Positions 42,371-51,446 of a stretch of DNA of 63,885 bases are shown here, piece after piece. The stretch's first letter is position 1, and each line of letters opens with the position of its first letter. The translations under genes and the position numbers were made by a program. The notes below the pieces were generated by a model. It searched no databases. It saw only the letters and a list, made by a program, of their open reading frames with translations, and had not been told where the DNA came from. Where the stretch lies: contig JAHHQT010000002.1 in the NCBI GenBank assembly GCA_020026215.1, forward strand, positions 1-63,885, read 5' to 3'. Source of the DNA: Muribaculaceae bacterium (GTDB lineage Bacteria > Bacteroidota > Bacteroidia > Bacteroidales > Muribaculaceae).

Positions 42371-43156
42371 ATGAAAATGAAATACTTGCCCTCTCTTTTA
42401 TTGGCGTTTTTAGTATCGTGTATGCCAAACGACAATCGTTTGACCGTTGCTGTCAGCTCCTTGGAAGAAAGTGAAGAGGATGTGATGGCCGTTCAGAATG
42501 TGGATTCTGTTGACAAGGAAGTTGCCGTAGAGACTCCTCAACGCGAAAAGAGTGTCATGGCGCAATATCTTGATTCTTTGGGATTTGTTAATATTGCTGT
42601 GGAAGATCCGAGTATCAGAATTAACTTAAAATATGCTACTGCCGACAACTTTGTCGGGGAGGTCCTGTATAAAGATTTGCATGAAGCCTATTTGCATCCC
42701 AAAGCTATGGAATGTTTGAAAAAAGCACAGGCGAATTTGAAGGAAAAGCATCCTAATTACAGTTTGATTGTCTATGATGCAGCGCGTCCGATGTCTGTAC
42801 AGCAACAAATGTGGAACAAGGTCAAGACAACCAAAAACAAGAACTATGTTTCCAATCCTGCCAATGGCGGTGGTCTGCATAATTACGGTCTGGCGGTGGA
42901 TATTGGCATTGTCAATGAAAATGGAGAAGTTTTGCCAATGGGAACTCCGTTTGATTTCTTCGGTATCGAAGCTCATACTACCGATGAACCGACTTTGGTG
43001 GCAAAAGGGAAGATTACCGAGGAAGAACGTCAAAATCGTCTGCTTTTGCGAGGGGTAATGCGTGAAGCTGGTTTCCGTCCGTTGCAATCGGAGTGGTGGC
43101 ACTTCAACTATTGTAGCCGTGCTAAAGCGAAAAAAAACTTTAAAGTCATCCCGTAA
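42371..43156 (+). CDS. M15D D-Ala-D-Ala dipeptidase (VanX/DdpX-like) lipoprotein
   Basis: A 261-residue lipoprotein: signal MKMKYLPSLLLAFLVSC, a 60-residue acidic linker, then an M15D zinc peptidase domain. Motifs are INLKYATADNFVGEVLY, YDAARPMSVQQQMWN, the His/Asp zinc site LHNYGLAVDIGIV and EWWHFNY with catalytic Glu and ligand His. It cuts D-Ala-D-Ala dipeptide or related wall fragments in the envelope, most likely in peptidoglycan recycling. No vanA, vanH, vanR or vanS genes are present, so there is no reason to infer glycopeptide resistance. Confidence 0.9.
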   Translation: MKMKYLPSLLLAFLVSCMPNDNRLTVAVSSLEESEEDVMAVQNVDSVDKEVAVETPQREKSVMAQYLDSLGFVNIAVEDPSIRINLKYATADNFVGEVLYKDLHEAYLHPKAMECLKKAQANLKEKHPNYSLIVYDAARPMSVQQQMWNKVKTTKNKNYVSNPANGGGLHNYGLAVDIGIVNENGEVLPMGTPFDFFGIEAHTTDEPTLVAKGKITEEERQNRLLLRGVMREAGFRPLQSEWWHFNYCSRAKAKKNFKVIP

Positions 43157-43249
43157 AATGTTAAAAATATGCCTCGAAAATTTTTTTTAACATTTGTGAT
43201 TTGTGAGAAAAAATTTTTCGTCGTTTTTTTGCAGCCGTAAAAAAGATTA

Positions 43250-43414
43250 ATGGGTATAATAATACCTTCTTTTATAGGTTCGGAATGGGGATATCTAGAT
43301 AAATTAAAAGGTTTTGAATATTATGAAACAAATGGTAATCAAGGCTTTGAAATGGTATTTTATCCAAACCTCCAAAGCTTACAAGTAAACACTTTATTTA
43401 AAGAAGATTTATAG
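43250..43414 (+). CDS. possible 54-residue ORF or gene fragment in the gap before dinB
   Basis: ATG 43250 to TAG 43414 encodes a soluble-looking, aromatic-rich peptide: MGIIIPSFIGSEWGYLDKLK, then GFEYYETNGNQGFEMVFYPN and LQSLQVNTLFKEDL. Its composition looks protein-like rather than random, with no cluster of rare residues, and the DNA is more AT-rich than its neighbours. A TAA closes the frame 12 bp upstream. It may be a small protein or the tail of a lost gene. No promoter was found. The rest of 43157-43488 holds only the dinB promoter. Confidence 0.4.
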   Translation: MGIIIPSFIGSEWGYLDKLKGFEYYETNGNQGFEMVFYPNLQSLQVNTLFKEDL

Positions 43415-43461
43415 GTGTATTTATTGCGTGTCACAAGGGTGATACGCTTTTTATTTATATG

Positions 43462-43469
43462 TATCTTTG
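43462..43469 (+). promoter_or_regulatory. -7 promoter element of dinB
   Basis: TATCTTTG, with a predicted start near 43476. It places the ATG at 43459 upstream of the transcript and supports ATG 43489. Confidence 0.5.
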
Positions 43470-43488
43470 TAGTGCAGGATATTGTCGT

Positions 43489-44562
43489 ATGAACGAACGT
43501 AAAATCATACATATTGATATGGATGCCTTCTATGCATCGGTAGAGCAGCGCGATTTCCCCGAATTGCGAGGAAAGCCTATTGCCGTTGGGCATGGCGACG
43601 AACGAGGTGTTGTGGCTACAGCAAGCTACGAGGCACGTCGTTTTGGGGTGCATTCTGCCATGTCGTCGGTTAAGGCGAAACAGCTTTGTCCCGATTTGAT
43701 TTTCGTGCATGGCCGTATGGAGGTCTATAAGGAGATTTCGCATCAAATCCATGAAATATTCCACGATTATACGGATATTATTGAGCCTTTGTCCATTGAT
43801 GAGGCATTCTTGGATGTGACTCACAACAAGAAGAATATTGAACTGGCGGTCGAAGTGGCGAAGGAAATCAAACGGCGTATTCGCGAGGAGTTGAATCTTG
43901 TTGCCTCGGCAGGAGTTTCCTATAATAAATTTTTGGCAAAAATAGCCTCTGATTATCGCAAACCCGACGGATTGTGTACCATTCATCCGTTGCAGGCTAT
44001 GGATTTTATTGCCAATCTTCCGATTGAATCCTTTTGGGGTGTGGGGAAGGTGACGGCACGCAAGTTTCATGCGATGGGCGTATATAATGGCCGTCAGTTG
44101 CGTGAATATTCCAAAGGGGGACTGATTAGCCGCTTCGGTAAGATTGGAGCGATATACTATGATTTCGCACGAGGCATTGACTTGCGTCCTGTGGTGACTG
44201 AACGTGAACGAAAATCTGTGGGCTGTGAGCGTACTTTGGAGCACGATTTGACCCGTAAATCTTTGATTGCCGTCCATCTTTATCAAGTGGTGTTGGAATT
44301 GTTGGAACGGATTCAACGAGCCAAGTTCTATGGTAATACGCTGACACTGAAAGTGAAATTTTACGACTTTACACAAATTACATGCAGCCGTACGGTCAAC
44401 TATCATTTCAAGAAGAAAGACCAAATTCTGCCCATTGCCAAGGACTTGCTTTCGGGTGTTGATTATAGTAGCCGTCCTATTCGATTGATAGGTTTGTCCG
44501 TTTCCAACCCCATAGAGAACAACAAACCCTATCGCCTTGAAATTCCTTTCCCTGATTTATAA
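43489..44562 (+). CDS. dinB: DNA polymerase IV (Y family)
   Basis: A 357-residue translesion polymerase. Metal-binding acids are Asp10 in HIDMDAFYASVEQ and Asp104/Glu105 in LSIDEAFLDVT; SYEARRFGVHSAM and SAGVSYNKFLAKIASD are Y-family finger and palm motifs, and the little-finger domain fills the last 110 residues. The start is ATG 43489 (MNERKIIHIDMDAF). No LexA-type box was recognised upstream. A bidirectional terminator separates it from the first C10 protease. Confidence 0.95.
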   Translation: MNERKIIHIDMDAFYASVEQRDFPELRGKPIAVGHGDERGVVATASYEARRFGVHSAMSSVKAKQLCPDLIFVHGRMEVYKEISHQIHEIFHDYTDIIEPLSIDEAFLDVTHNKKNIELAVEVAKEIKRRIREELNLVASAGVSYNKFLAKIASDYRKPDGLCTIHPLQAMDFIANLPIESFWGVGKVTARKFHAMGVYNGRQLREYSKGGLISRFGKIGAIYYDFARGIDLRPVVTERERKSVGCERTLEHDLTRKSLIAVHLYQVVLELLERIQRAKFYGNTLTLKVKFYDFTQITCSRTVNYHFKKKDQILPIAKDLLSGVDYSSRPIRLIGLSVSNPIENNKPYRLEIPFPDL

Positions 44563-44565
44563 TAT

Positions 44566-44609
44566 AAAAAGCCACCGCATCAAAGTACATGATGCGGTGG
44601 CTTTGTTAT
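44566..44609. terminator. bidirectional terminator between dinB and the first C10 protease
   Basis: AAGCCACCGCATCA-aagtaca-TGATGCGGTGGCTT, with T-rich sequence on the plus side and TTTTTATATT on the minus side. Confidence 0.88.
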
Positions 44610-44620
44610 TTGAAGATAAT

Positions 44621-46774
44621 TTATTTTTTGATAATTTGTTGGTTGGTTACACCTTGTTCAGTTTGTACAGAAATGATGTAATGACCGGCAGGACAATCAC
44701 TGATATTAAGTTCCTTTTGGTTGTCCACCTTTTGTACCAATTGTCCGTCAATTGCATATAAGCTGATTGAAACCACTTCAGCATCAGTTTCTACAACCAC
44801 TTTGTCTGTTGCCGGGTTGGGATAAACCGAAATAGTTTCATTGTCTATGGTTTCACCCACTCCAGCCGGATTAGTAATAGTAAACAAGAATTTGTTGTTT
44901 GCGTTAGTGGCTACCTTGAATTTGTTTTTGCTCAACGTGCTGATTCTCTCATTGACGAACAATTTATAGGTTTCACCTTCTTTAAATAATGCCGAATTCA
45001 ATATGATTGGAACTTCGAATTTGCAATATGACTGATCGTAAAGCATCAAGTATTCCTGACTTCTTGTGATGAGTTTGTTGGTTTTTACTTCTCTGATTTC
45101 AAATTGGATGTCTCCTTCGCACAATGTAGGGGTCGGGTTGAACAAAGTGACAGAGAAATAAGGTCTTTCGTTCAACTGGAAGGTGCTTTGTGAGCATTCA
45201 ATCGGTTTGGCTACTTCTACATACAATTCTGGATTGATTGTGGAAATTTGATCGCCACTCACTTCGATAGCCTGATAGCATCGGGTTACCATGCGAATCC
45301 AGTCGCAAGTGATGTCTTTACGGTCTTCTCTGGATACAGGATATATGTAGTAGATTCCGTCTTCTAATGTCATTAATTCGTTTTTCAATGTATATACTAC
45401 ATCTGAAGGAACATAGTTCGTATTGTCAAGTCCCAAAGCTTTGGTGTCTTGAGGGGCGCTTAATCGTTCACCTGCACCGTTGAAGATGGCAACTCCGGTT
45501 TCGCCTTCCCAGTTCTTGCCACATACGTTCCAAATTCCTGATACATGGATGCCAAGAGGACTCCCTTTCATAGTAACCGCTGTGGCTCTGACATAACCTT
45601 CGTTGTAATATCCTTCCGGAATCAAATTCAAATAGTTCTGATTGGATTTGGCATTACCTGTTCGGTTTGGTGTGATAATCACTGCTGACTGTTCGTAGCA
45701 GAAACCGCCAGAACCGCCACCAGTTCCCAAGTCACTCGGGTTCATATAGTCCATATTGAAATAACCGTCGGAAATACCGCTCCAGCCCCAGTTGATGTGA
45801 AAGAAATCGTTGGAATCCAAACCGTCGGCTACGAATTCGTGACCGCCACCGTCACCGATTCCTCCGAACAGGATAGGCAAATGTTTCTTCAAGGCATTTT
45901 TCATGATACCCATAAATTGAGCAGAGGTGAAGGCATCGCGAGGAATATACTCGGCATCGTATTGGAAATAGTTGGTAGCTGCTATAACAATATCATTGTC
46001 AGTAGTACCGCTACCGTCGGGAGCATAGTCCATATTAATAGCTACACCGCAGTCATACATCAATTTTGCCACAGCATCGGCTTGTACTCTGTTCCAAGCA
46101 CCTGTAGTTTGTCCATTGGATTCAATTACTTTATAGGTGTTAAGCATATTTCTCCAGTCATAGACGGATTGGGAGAAATTGACAGAGGCAATGCCGTAAC
46201 TGTTGTTGTAGGTGTGAGAGCCTGTTCCTTGCTTTGGCCATTTCCAGAAATTCATGACTTGTGCAAATGCGGTAGCTGCACAACCTGTAGGACATTTTGT
46301 GCGGGCATTTTTATCATAAGGACACAAGTCATTGTAAGGAGTCATTTGGTCCCAAAGGGTTTTAATCAATGGTTTTACGACAACAGTTGCTCTTTTATAG
46401 TTCGCTTGATGAGCCTTGGATTTGCCGTTGCGGAATGACTTGACATATTCCGCATATTTGCCTAACCAGAATTTTAGGTTTTCGGGCATGGCTTCGTGGG
46501 TAGGGATAGCGCCTTTGTCGGCATAGCCTACCAATTCGGTCAATTCATCGTCACCCGAGACAATGACATAACCGTTGTTGTTATCGGAATTAAAGATATA
46601 ATATTCTGCATTGTTGACAGAAGTATTACTTGTTCGAAGTGCTTTAAGGGAAGTCGTTGCTTGTGCCGGAAGATATTTTCTGGCAATGGAAGCTGCCTGG
46701 AATTCACTTATTTGCTCTGCATTTGAAACTGAAAAGAACAGTGACAAAGCCAATAAGATGGGTAATTTTTTCAT
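44621..46774 (-). CDS. C10 family cysteine protease (streptopain-like) with T9SS sorting domain, copy A
   Basis: A 717-residue secreted protease from ATG 46774; the frame reaches 46822. Signal peptide MKKLPILLALSLFFSVSNA, then an SpeB-type propeptide (about 20-130), then the catalytic domain with nucleophile Cys165 in CPTGCAATAFAQVMNFWKWP and catalytic His in GGGHEFVADGLDS, followed by FFHINWGWSGISDGYFNMD. The last 80 residues are a type A T9SS sorting domain (ISVYPNPATDKVVVET to the terminal QQIIKK). Related to interpain A and PrtT. It should be exported by the por system in this window and cleaved or anchored at the surface. Similar tandem copies follow. Confidence 0.93.
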   Translation of the reverse strand: MKKLPILLALSLFFSVSNAEQISEFQAASIARKYLPAQATTSLKALRTSNTSVNNAEYYIFNSDNNNGYVIVSGDDELTELVGYADKGAIPTHEAMPENLKFWLGKYAEYVKSFRNGKSKAHQANYKRATVVVKPLIKTLWDQMTPYNDLCPYDKNARTKCPTGCAATAFAQVMNFWKWPKQGTGSHTYNNSYGIASVNFSQSVYDWRNMLNTYKVIESNGQTTGAWNRVQADAVAKLMYDCGVAINMDYAPDGSGTTDNDIVIAATNYFQYDAEYIPRDAFTSAQFMGIMKNALKKHLPILFGGIGDGGGHEFVADGLDSNDFFHINWGWSGISDGYFNMDYMNPSDLGTGGGSGGFCYEQSAVIITPNRTGNAKSNQNYLNLIPEGYYNEGYVRATAVTMKGSPLGIHVSGIWNVCGKNWEGETGVAIFNGAGERLSAPQDTKALGLDNTNYVPSDVVYTLKNELMTLEDGIYYIYPVSREDRKDITCDWIRMVTRCYQAIEVSGDQISTINPELYVEVAKPIECSQSTFQLNERPYFSVTLFNPTPTLCEGDIQFEIREVKTNKLITRSQEYLMLYDQSYCKFEVPIILNSALFKEGETYKLFVNERISTLSKNKFKVATNANNKFLFTITNPAGVGETIDNETISVYPNPATDKVVVETDAEVVSISLYAIDGQLVQKVDNQKELNISDCPAGHYIISVQTEQGVTNQQIIKK

Positions 46775-46856
46775 TTTTAGATTAGTTCTTGATTTAGGTC
46801 GTAAATATACGATAAAATTCATATTTCATAGGCATAATATGGACTATTTAAATAGA

Positions 46857-46889
46857 AAAGCCTCAGATGTTAACATTTGAGGCTTTTTA
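46857..46889 (-). terminator. terminator of C10 protease copy B
   Basis: AAAGCCTCAGATG-ttaa-CATTTGAGGCTTTTT; on the minus strand it is followed by TTTTCTATTT. Confidence 0.85.
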
Positions 46890-46909
46890 TCATTGATTTT
46901 ACGTACGTC

Positions 46910-49060
46910 CTATTTCTTGATTAATTGCTTGTTGAAGATACCGTTTTCAGTTTCTATGCGAATCAAGTAGTATCCGGCAGGGAAGTTGATCATGTCGATT
47001 TGGGTATCGGTAGTTTCTTGGACCAAACGTCCGTCGGCAGCAAAGAGTTTTATAGCGGTAACTATATCTTTGGTTTGGATATTTACCACATCGGCGGTAG
47101 GATTAGGATAGATAATGATATTTCGTTCAGATTCCATGTCTTCTACTCCGGCAGGGTCAATCACTGTGAATATAAATTCATACTCAGGGTTTGTATTGAC
47201 TCTGAAAAATCTGCCACTCGAACTTCCTGCTTTTGTTCCTAAAGTGCATCTATAAGTTTTTCCAACTTCATACCGATTTCCTAACTGAACGTTGAATTTT
47301 AGTGGAATTGTAGCTTGTCCATAAGCCATAAAAGGAATGTGGTAGGAAATTATAGCATTCGAGGATTGTTCTTCTTTGATATCAAGAGTGATGGTCCCTT
47401 CCGCCAGTTGGGTCGTTGGGTTGTTCACATTGACGAAGAAGCTGACTTTCTTCCCAGTTTCGAAAGTGTTTGTATTTGCTGTAATAGGAGATGTTACGTC
47501 CAAATACAAGTCCTCTTGAAAGAATGACATTTCTTCTCCTGAAATTTTAAGGGCAAGATTCTGTAATGTTGCCATGCGCAACCAGTCTGTTTCTTTCTTG
47601 GGGTTCTGTTGCTTGGAGACGGGATATACATAATATTCACCATCGGTAAGGGAAGCCACTTCCTTGTCCAAAGCAATGATACTTTCAGTATCTGTCACAT
47701 AATTTGGCTCGATGACCACGCGTTCTTTATTGGTTGGGGTTGTCAAGCGTTCACCTTCTTTATTGAATACAGCAAATCCGACATCGCCTGTGTAAGAAAG
47801 TGTTGTGAGGTTCCAAATACCTATGATGGCAATTCGCATTGGTTCTCCTTTTTTCACTTTTTGGTCGATGGCTTTGATGTAGCCTGCAAAATTATCAATA
47901 TATCCTTCAGGAAGTAGTGCCAAATAATCGTCATTGCTGGTTGGTGTTCCGTTTTTGTTCGGTTGCATGAAAGTAATGCATTGCTCATGGGTGAAACCTC
48001 CCGTACCACCGCCTGTACCTAATGAACTCGGATTCATGTAGTCGATGTTGAAGTAGCCGTCTGACATTCCGCCCCATCCCCAGTTGATGTGAAGAAACTT
48101 ATTACTGTCATAGCCGTCTGCAACGAATGCGTGACCACCACCTTCACCCGTTCCGCTGAAAAATATAGGGCGGGCATTGTCCAATTCCGTAGTGATGAGA
48201 TTTATAAATTGAGGAGTAGTGTAACTGTCTCTTGGATAGAACTGGCAGTCGTATTTAAAGTGTTTGGTGAGTGCTGCCTTTACTTCTTGCTCTGTTGTAC
48301 CGCTTCCGTTGTATGCATATATCATATTAGTAGCTACACCGCAGTCGTACATTAATTTGGCAACGGCATCCCCTTGCTCTTTAGTCCATCCTTCAACGAT
48401 GAATCCTGAAGAGTTCTTCACGTAGAGATATTCGTCAATCATATTGTTCCATTCATAATTGGACTTGCTGAAATCAACGGTCTCAGTGCGGAAATCATTG
48501 CGATAGGAATGTTCCCCCTGACCGGTTGTCGGCCATTCCCAATAGTTCATGATTTGTGCCATGGCTGTTGCCACACAACCGGTCGGGCATATACCATGGT
48601 AGTTGTCGCCCGGACATAGTGAGTTATAGGGCTCTTTCTGATTCCATTTGGTGGTCAGTAGAGGTTGGACTACAGGTATGGCGGTTGTATATTCGATTTT
48701 TTTTGCCGAGACCTTGCCTTCACGGAAATTTTTTACATAGCTGGAGTAGCTTTTCAGCCAATGGGAAATATTGTCAGGCATATCTATTGTGGAGAACGAG
48801 CCGTTTGGGGAATAACCCACCAATTCTGACAATTCATCATCACCCGAGATAATGACAAAGCCATTATCTGCCCCTGCATTGAAAATATAGTATTCATCAT
48901 CATTTTGGGCTGTGTTTGATGAAGGAAGAGCTTTCAGTGAACGACTCGCAGTTTGAAGATATTTCCCCGCGATAGCTGCTGCCTGTCTTTCATTGATTTG
49001 CTTTGCATAGCCTGTTGCAGAGAACAAAGCTATTGCTATTAGAAGGGAGAGTTTTCTCAT
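46910..49060 (-). CDS. C10 family cysteine protease with T9SS sorting domain, copy B
   Basis: A 716-residue paralogue of copies A and C. Signal MRKLSLLIAIALFSATGYA, propeptide with NERQAAAIAGKYLQT, nucleophile Cys in CPTGCVATAMAQIMNYWEWP, His in GGGHAFVADGYDSNKFLHIN and the WGWGGMSDGYFNIDY motif. The tail has IIIYPNPTADVVNIQT and ends NKQLIKK, a T9SS type A domain. Copy B is the most diverged in the middle region (about 370-630), which may set substrate range or surface binding. It has its own promoter and terminator. Confidence 0.93.
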   Translation of the reverse strand: MRKLSLLIAIALFSATGYAKQINERQAAAIAGKYLQTASRSLKALPSSNTAQNDDEYYIFNAGADNGFVIISGDDELSELVGYSPNGSFSTIDMPDNISHWLKSYSSYVKNFREGKVSAKKIEYTTAIPVVQPLLTTKWNQKEPYNSLCPGDNYHGICPTGCVATAMAQIMNYWEWPTTGQGEHSYRNDFRTETVDFSKSNYEWNNMIDEYLYVKNSSGFIVEGWTKEQGDAVAKLMYDCGVATNMIYAYNGSGTTEQEVKAALTKHFKYDCQFYPRDSYTTPQFINLITTELDNARPIFFSGTGEGGGHAFVADGYDSNKFLHINWGWGGMSDGYFNIDYMNPSSLGTGGGTGGFTHEQCITFMQPNKNGTPTSNDDYLALLPEGYIDNFAGYIKAIDQKVKKGEPMRIAIIGIWNLTTLSYTGDVGFAVFNKEGERLTTPTNKERVVIEPNYVTDTESIIALDKEVASLTDGEYYVYPVSKQQNPKKETDWLRMATLQNLALKISGEEMSFFQEDLYLDVTSPITANTNTFETGKKVSFFVNVNNPTTQLAEGTITLDIKEEQSSNAIISYHIPFMAYGQATIPLKFNVQLGNRYEVGKTYRCTLGTKAGSSSGRFFRVNTNPEYEFIFTVIDPAGVEDMESERNIIIYPNPTADVVNIQTKDIVTAIKLFAADGRLVQETTDTQIDMINFPAGYYLIRIETENGIFNKQLIKK

Positions 49061-49092
49061 AAGGAGTATGTTTAGATTCGTTTATAGTAAAG

Positions 49093-49100
49093 CAAAAATA
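49093..49100 (-). promoter_or_regulatory. -7 promoter element of C10 protease copy B
   Basis: The minus strand reads TATTTTTG; predicted start near 49086, leader about 26 nt. Copies A and C have near-matches ending in A (TATATTTA at 46809-46802, TACCTTTA at 51334-51327). Confidence 0.45.
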
Positions 49101-49103
49101 CAA

Positions 49104-49138
49104 TAAAAAACCGCAAGACAAAAGTCCTGCGGTTTTTA
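49104..49138 (-). terminator. terminator of C10 protease copy C
   Basis: AAAAACCGCAAGAC-aaaa-GTCCTGCGGTTTTT with one mismatch; T-rich sequence follows on the minus strand. Confidence 0.85.
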
Positions 49139-49158
49139 TTCTATAGCGAAATGTTGTT

Positions 49159-51288
49159 TTATTTCTTGATGATTTGTTTGTTGACAATACCGTTTTCAGT
49201 TTCGATAGAAACGATGTAGTAACCGGCATTGCAGTCAGTCAAATCAATGTCGTTTGCATTTACTTGCTGCACCAATCTTCCGTCAGCAGAGAATAGGCTT
49301 GCTGAAATCAAATTAGCTTCGGTTTCGATAAATACGTTGTTTGTTGCAGGGTTAGGATAAACTGTAACATCTGCATCTGCAATAACATCTTCAACTCCTG
49401 CAGGGTCAGCTATAGTGAATTCACAATTGTAAGATTCGTTAGTGACAAGAGTGAAATCCAATGAATTGCTTGTGAATGTCGGAGTAAGGATGAATGCATA
49501 TTTTTCACCGGCTTTAAATGTGCCGCTGATTGTTGCATTTGTTTCGATGCTGATTGAAGATGTTCCGTAAAGGTTGATTGTTTTAGACAATCTCATTTTG
49601 CGTTGGTTAGTTTCAACGTGACGGATTTCGAAGTTCAATTTACCTTGTGCTGATTCCATTGTAGGGTTGTAGATGTTGGTAGTGAACTGAATCTTTTCAC
49701 CCGGTTTTGGATTAGCGTTTGAAACACTGATAGGGCCTTCTACTAAAAGTTCCAATTTAGGAGTAACGCGTGCTTGAATTTCGTTGCCTGTAACTTTGAT
49801 AGTTTCGTGAGCAAGAGAGTTTAGACGTACCCATTGGCTTTCAATGTCAGAACGAGATTCTTTAGAAACTGCAAAGATATAGTAGATGCCGTCTTTTAGT
49901 TCGTTGAATTCAGATTTGATGATGAAGTATGAGCTGCTTGTCACTACGTTGGTAGCTTTAAGCGAAATATTTTGTGTTGATACAGGAGTCGAAAGTCTGT
50001 TGCCTTCAGCATCAAAGATAGCCAAACCTACTTCACCGCTATAGTCTGTACCGCCGGCATTCCAAAGACCAGAAAGAGCGAAGTGCATGCTTTCTCCTTT
50101 TTGGGCAGATGTGGTTGTAGCTTGGATATAGCCTTCGTAACCTTGGATGTAACCAGCAGGAACGATTGACAAATAGTTGTCAGTTGTGTTGGCATTGTTT
50201 GTCTTGTTAGGAGTGATAATCAAGATTGATTGGTCTCTGTAGAAACCGCCTGAACCGCCACCGGTACCGATTGCATCAGGATTCATGTAGTTTACGTTGA
50301 AGTAACCGTCAGAAATACCAGCCCAACCCCAGTTGATGTGTAGGAAGTCGTTTGAGTCGTATCCGTCGCAGATGAATTCGTGACCGCCACCGTCACCGAT
50401 ACCACCGAAAAGTGCAGGGTGTTTTTGGTCTAATTCCTTTTTAAGGATATTAAGGAATTGAACGGTTGTATAGCTGTTGCGAGGATAGTGACGAGTGTCG
50501 TATTGGAAATATTCAGGAGCGGCAGTCTTGATGTCATGTTCCAAAGCGCCACTACCTTGAGCACTGTATTCCATGTTGATAGCAACACCGCAATCGTACA
50601 TCAATTTAGAAACTGCATTCTTTTCTGCAGTGTTCCATTCTGAATTTTTGTATGTATCGCGCATGTTAGCCCAATCGTAAATTGATTTGCTGAAGTCAAC
50701 AAAGTGTGATCTGTTGGCAGTTTCAACGTAAGAGTGTGAGCCACGACCTTGTACCGGCCATTCCCAATAGTTCATCACTTGTGCAAGTGCTGTTGCAGCA
50801 CAACCTGTAGGGCATTTGTAGTAACCTTCAGTAGGACAAAGTTCGTTGTAAGGGTCGCCTTGGTCCCATTGTGTGGTAATCATTGGTGCAACGACGACGT
50901 TACCTTTTCTCAACTCTTGATATTGAGCTTTTGCTTTACCCTCTCTGAATAGATTGACATATTCTGAATAGTCGTTCAACCACTTCTTGATGTTTTCTGG
51001 AGTTTCAGCATTATAGACGAAAGAACCTTGGTCGGAATAAGCCACAAGTTCTGTCAATTCATCATCACCGGATACAATAACGAAACCTTTGTCGTTGCCG
51101 GCATTGAAAATGTAGTACTCGGCATTGTTGTCATTGCCGTTCGCCATCTTTAGGGCTTTAAGAGTTTTTGTAGGTTGCTGTTGCATGTATTTGCTTGCAA
51201 TGCTAGCAGCCTGGCTCTCACTAATTTGTTCTGCATTGATTGAAGGAAAAATCAGTGTGAACGCGAATAAAAGTGAAATTCTTTTCAT
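49159..51288 (-). CDS. C10 family cysteine protease with T9SS sorting domain, copy C
   Basis: A 709-residue paralogue. Signal MKRISLLFAFTLIFPSINA, propeptide with SESQAASIASKYMQQ, catalytic Cys in CPTGCAATALAQVMNYWEWP, His in GGGHEFICDGYDSNDFLHIN, then WGWAGISDGYFNVNY. The T9SS type A tail has VTVYPNPATNNVFIET and ends NKQIIKK. It is closer to copy A than to copy B in the catalytic domain. Copy C uses a more uniform codon set than A and B, with preferred codons such as GTT, GGT and CGT, suggesting higher expression. No gene lies in the 158 bp upstream. Confidence 0.93.
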   Translation of the reverse strand: MKRISLLFAFTLIFPSINAEQISESQAASIASKYMQQQPTKTLKALKMANGNDNNAEYYIFNAGNDKGFVIVSGDDELTELVAYSDQGSFVYNAETPENIKKWLNDYSEYVNLFREGKAKAQYQELRKGNVVVAPMITTQWDQGDPYNELCPTEGYYKCPTGCAATALAQVMNYWEWPVQGRGSHSYVETANRSHFVDFSKSIYDWANMRDTYKNSEWNTAEKNAVSKLMYDCGVAINMEYSAQGSGALEHDIKTAAPEYFQYDTRHYPRNSYTTVQFLNILKKELDQKHPALFGGIGDGGGHEFICDGYDSNDFLHINWGWAGISDGYFNVNYMNPDAIGTGGGSGGFYRDQSILIITPNKTNNANTTDNYLSIVPAGYIQGYEGYIQATTTSAQKGESMHFALSGLWNAGGTDYSGEVGLAIFDAEGNRLSTPVSTQNISLKATNVVTSSSYFIIKSEFNELKDGIYYIFAVSKESRSDIESQWVRLNSLAHETIKVTGNEIQARVTPKLELLVEGPISVSNANPKPGEKIQFTTNIYNPTMESAQGKLNFEIRHVETNQRKMRLSKTINLYGTSSISIETNATISGTFKAGEKYAFILTPTFTSNSLDFTLVTNESYNCEFTIADPAGVEDVIADADVTVYPNPATNNVFIETEANLISASLFSADGRLVQQVNANDIDLTDCNAGYYIVSIETENGIVNKQIIKK

Positions 51289-51382
51289 AAAAAAGTTGAG
51301 ATAGTTATGCGTTTTATAAAACGGGGTAAAGGTACGATAATTTTTCTTTTTTTTGATGTTTTTTGACTCAAAATATTGAATA

Positions 51383-51422
51383 ATAGTGGATTATTTTGTT
51401 AAATTATCAAAATAACCCACTG
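51383..51422. repeat. inverted repeat between C10 copy C and the helicase gene
   Basis: AGTGGATTATTTTG-ttaaattat-CAAAATAACCCACT, 14-bp arms with one mismatch. It may end the helicase transcript, though the T-run is poor. Confidence 0.5.
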
Positions 51423-51446
51423 TTAAAAATACAGAATATTAGAAAT

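Noticed and set aside
42371..43156. VanX-like dipeptidase as a sign of glycopeptide resistance
   Set aside because: No vanA, vanH, vanR or vanS-type genes are nearby, and lipoprotein M15D dipeptidases are common in wall recycling.
45797..46438. Long plus-strand frame inside C10 protease copy A (213 codons)
   Set aside because: It lies wholly opposite a clear protease gene, lacks recognisable features and reflects codon bias on the other strand.
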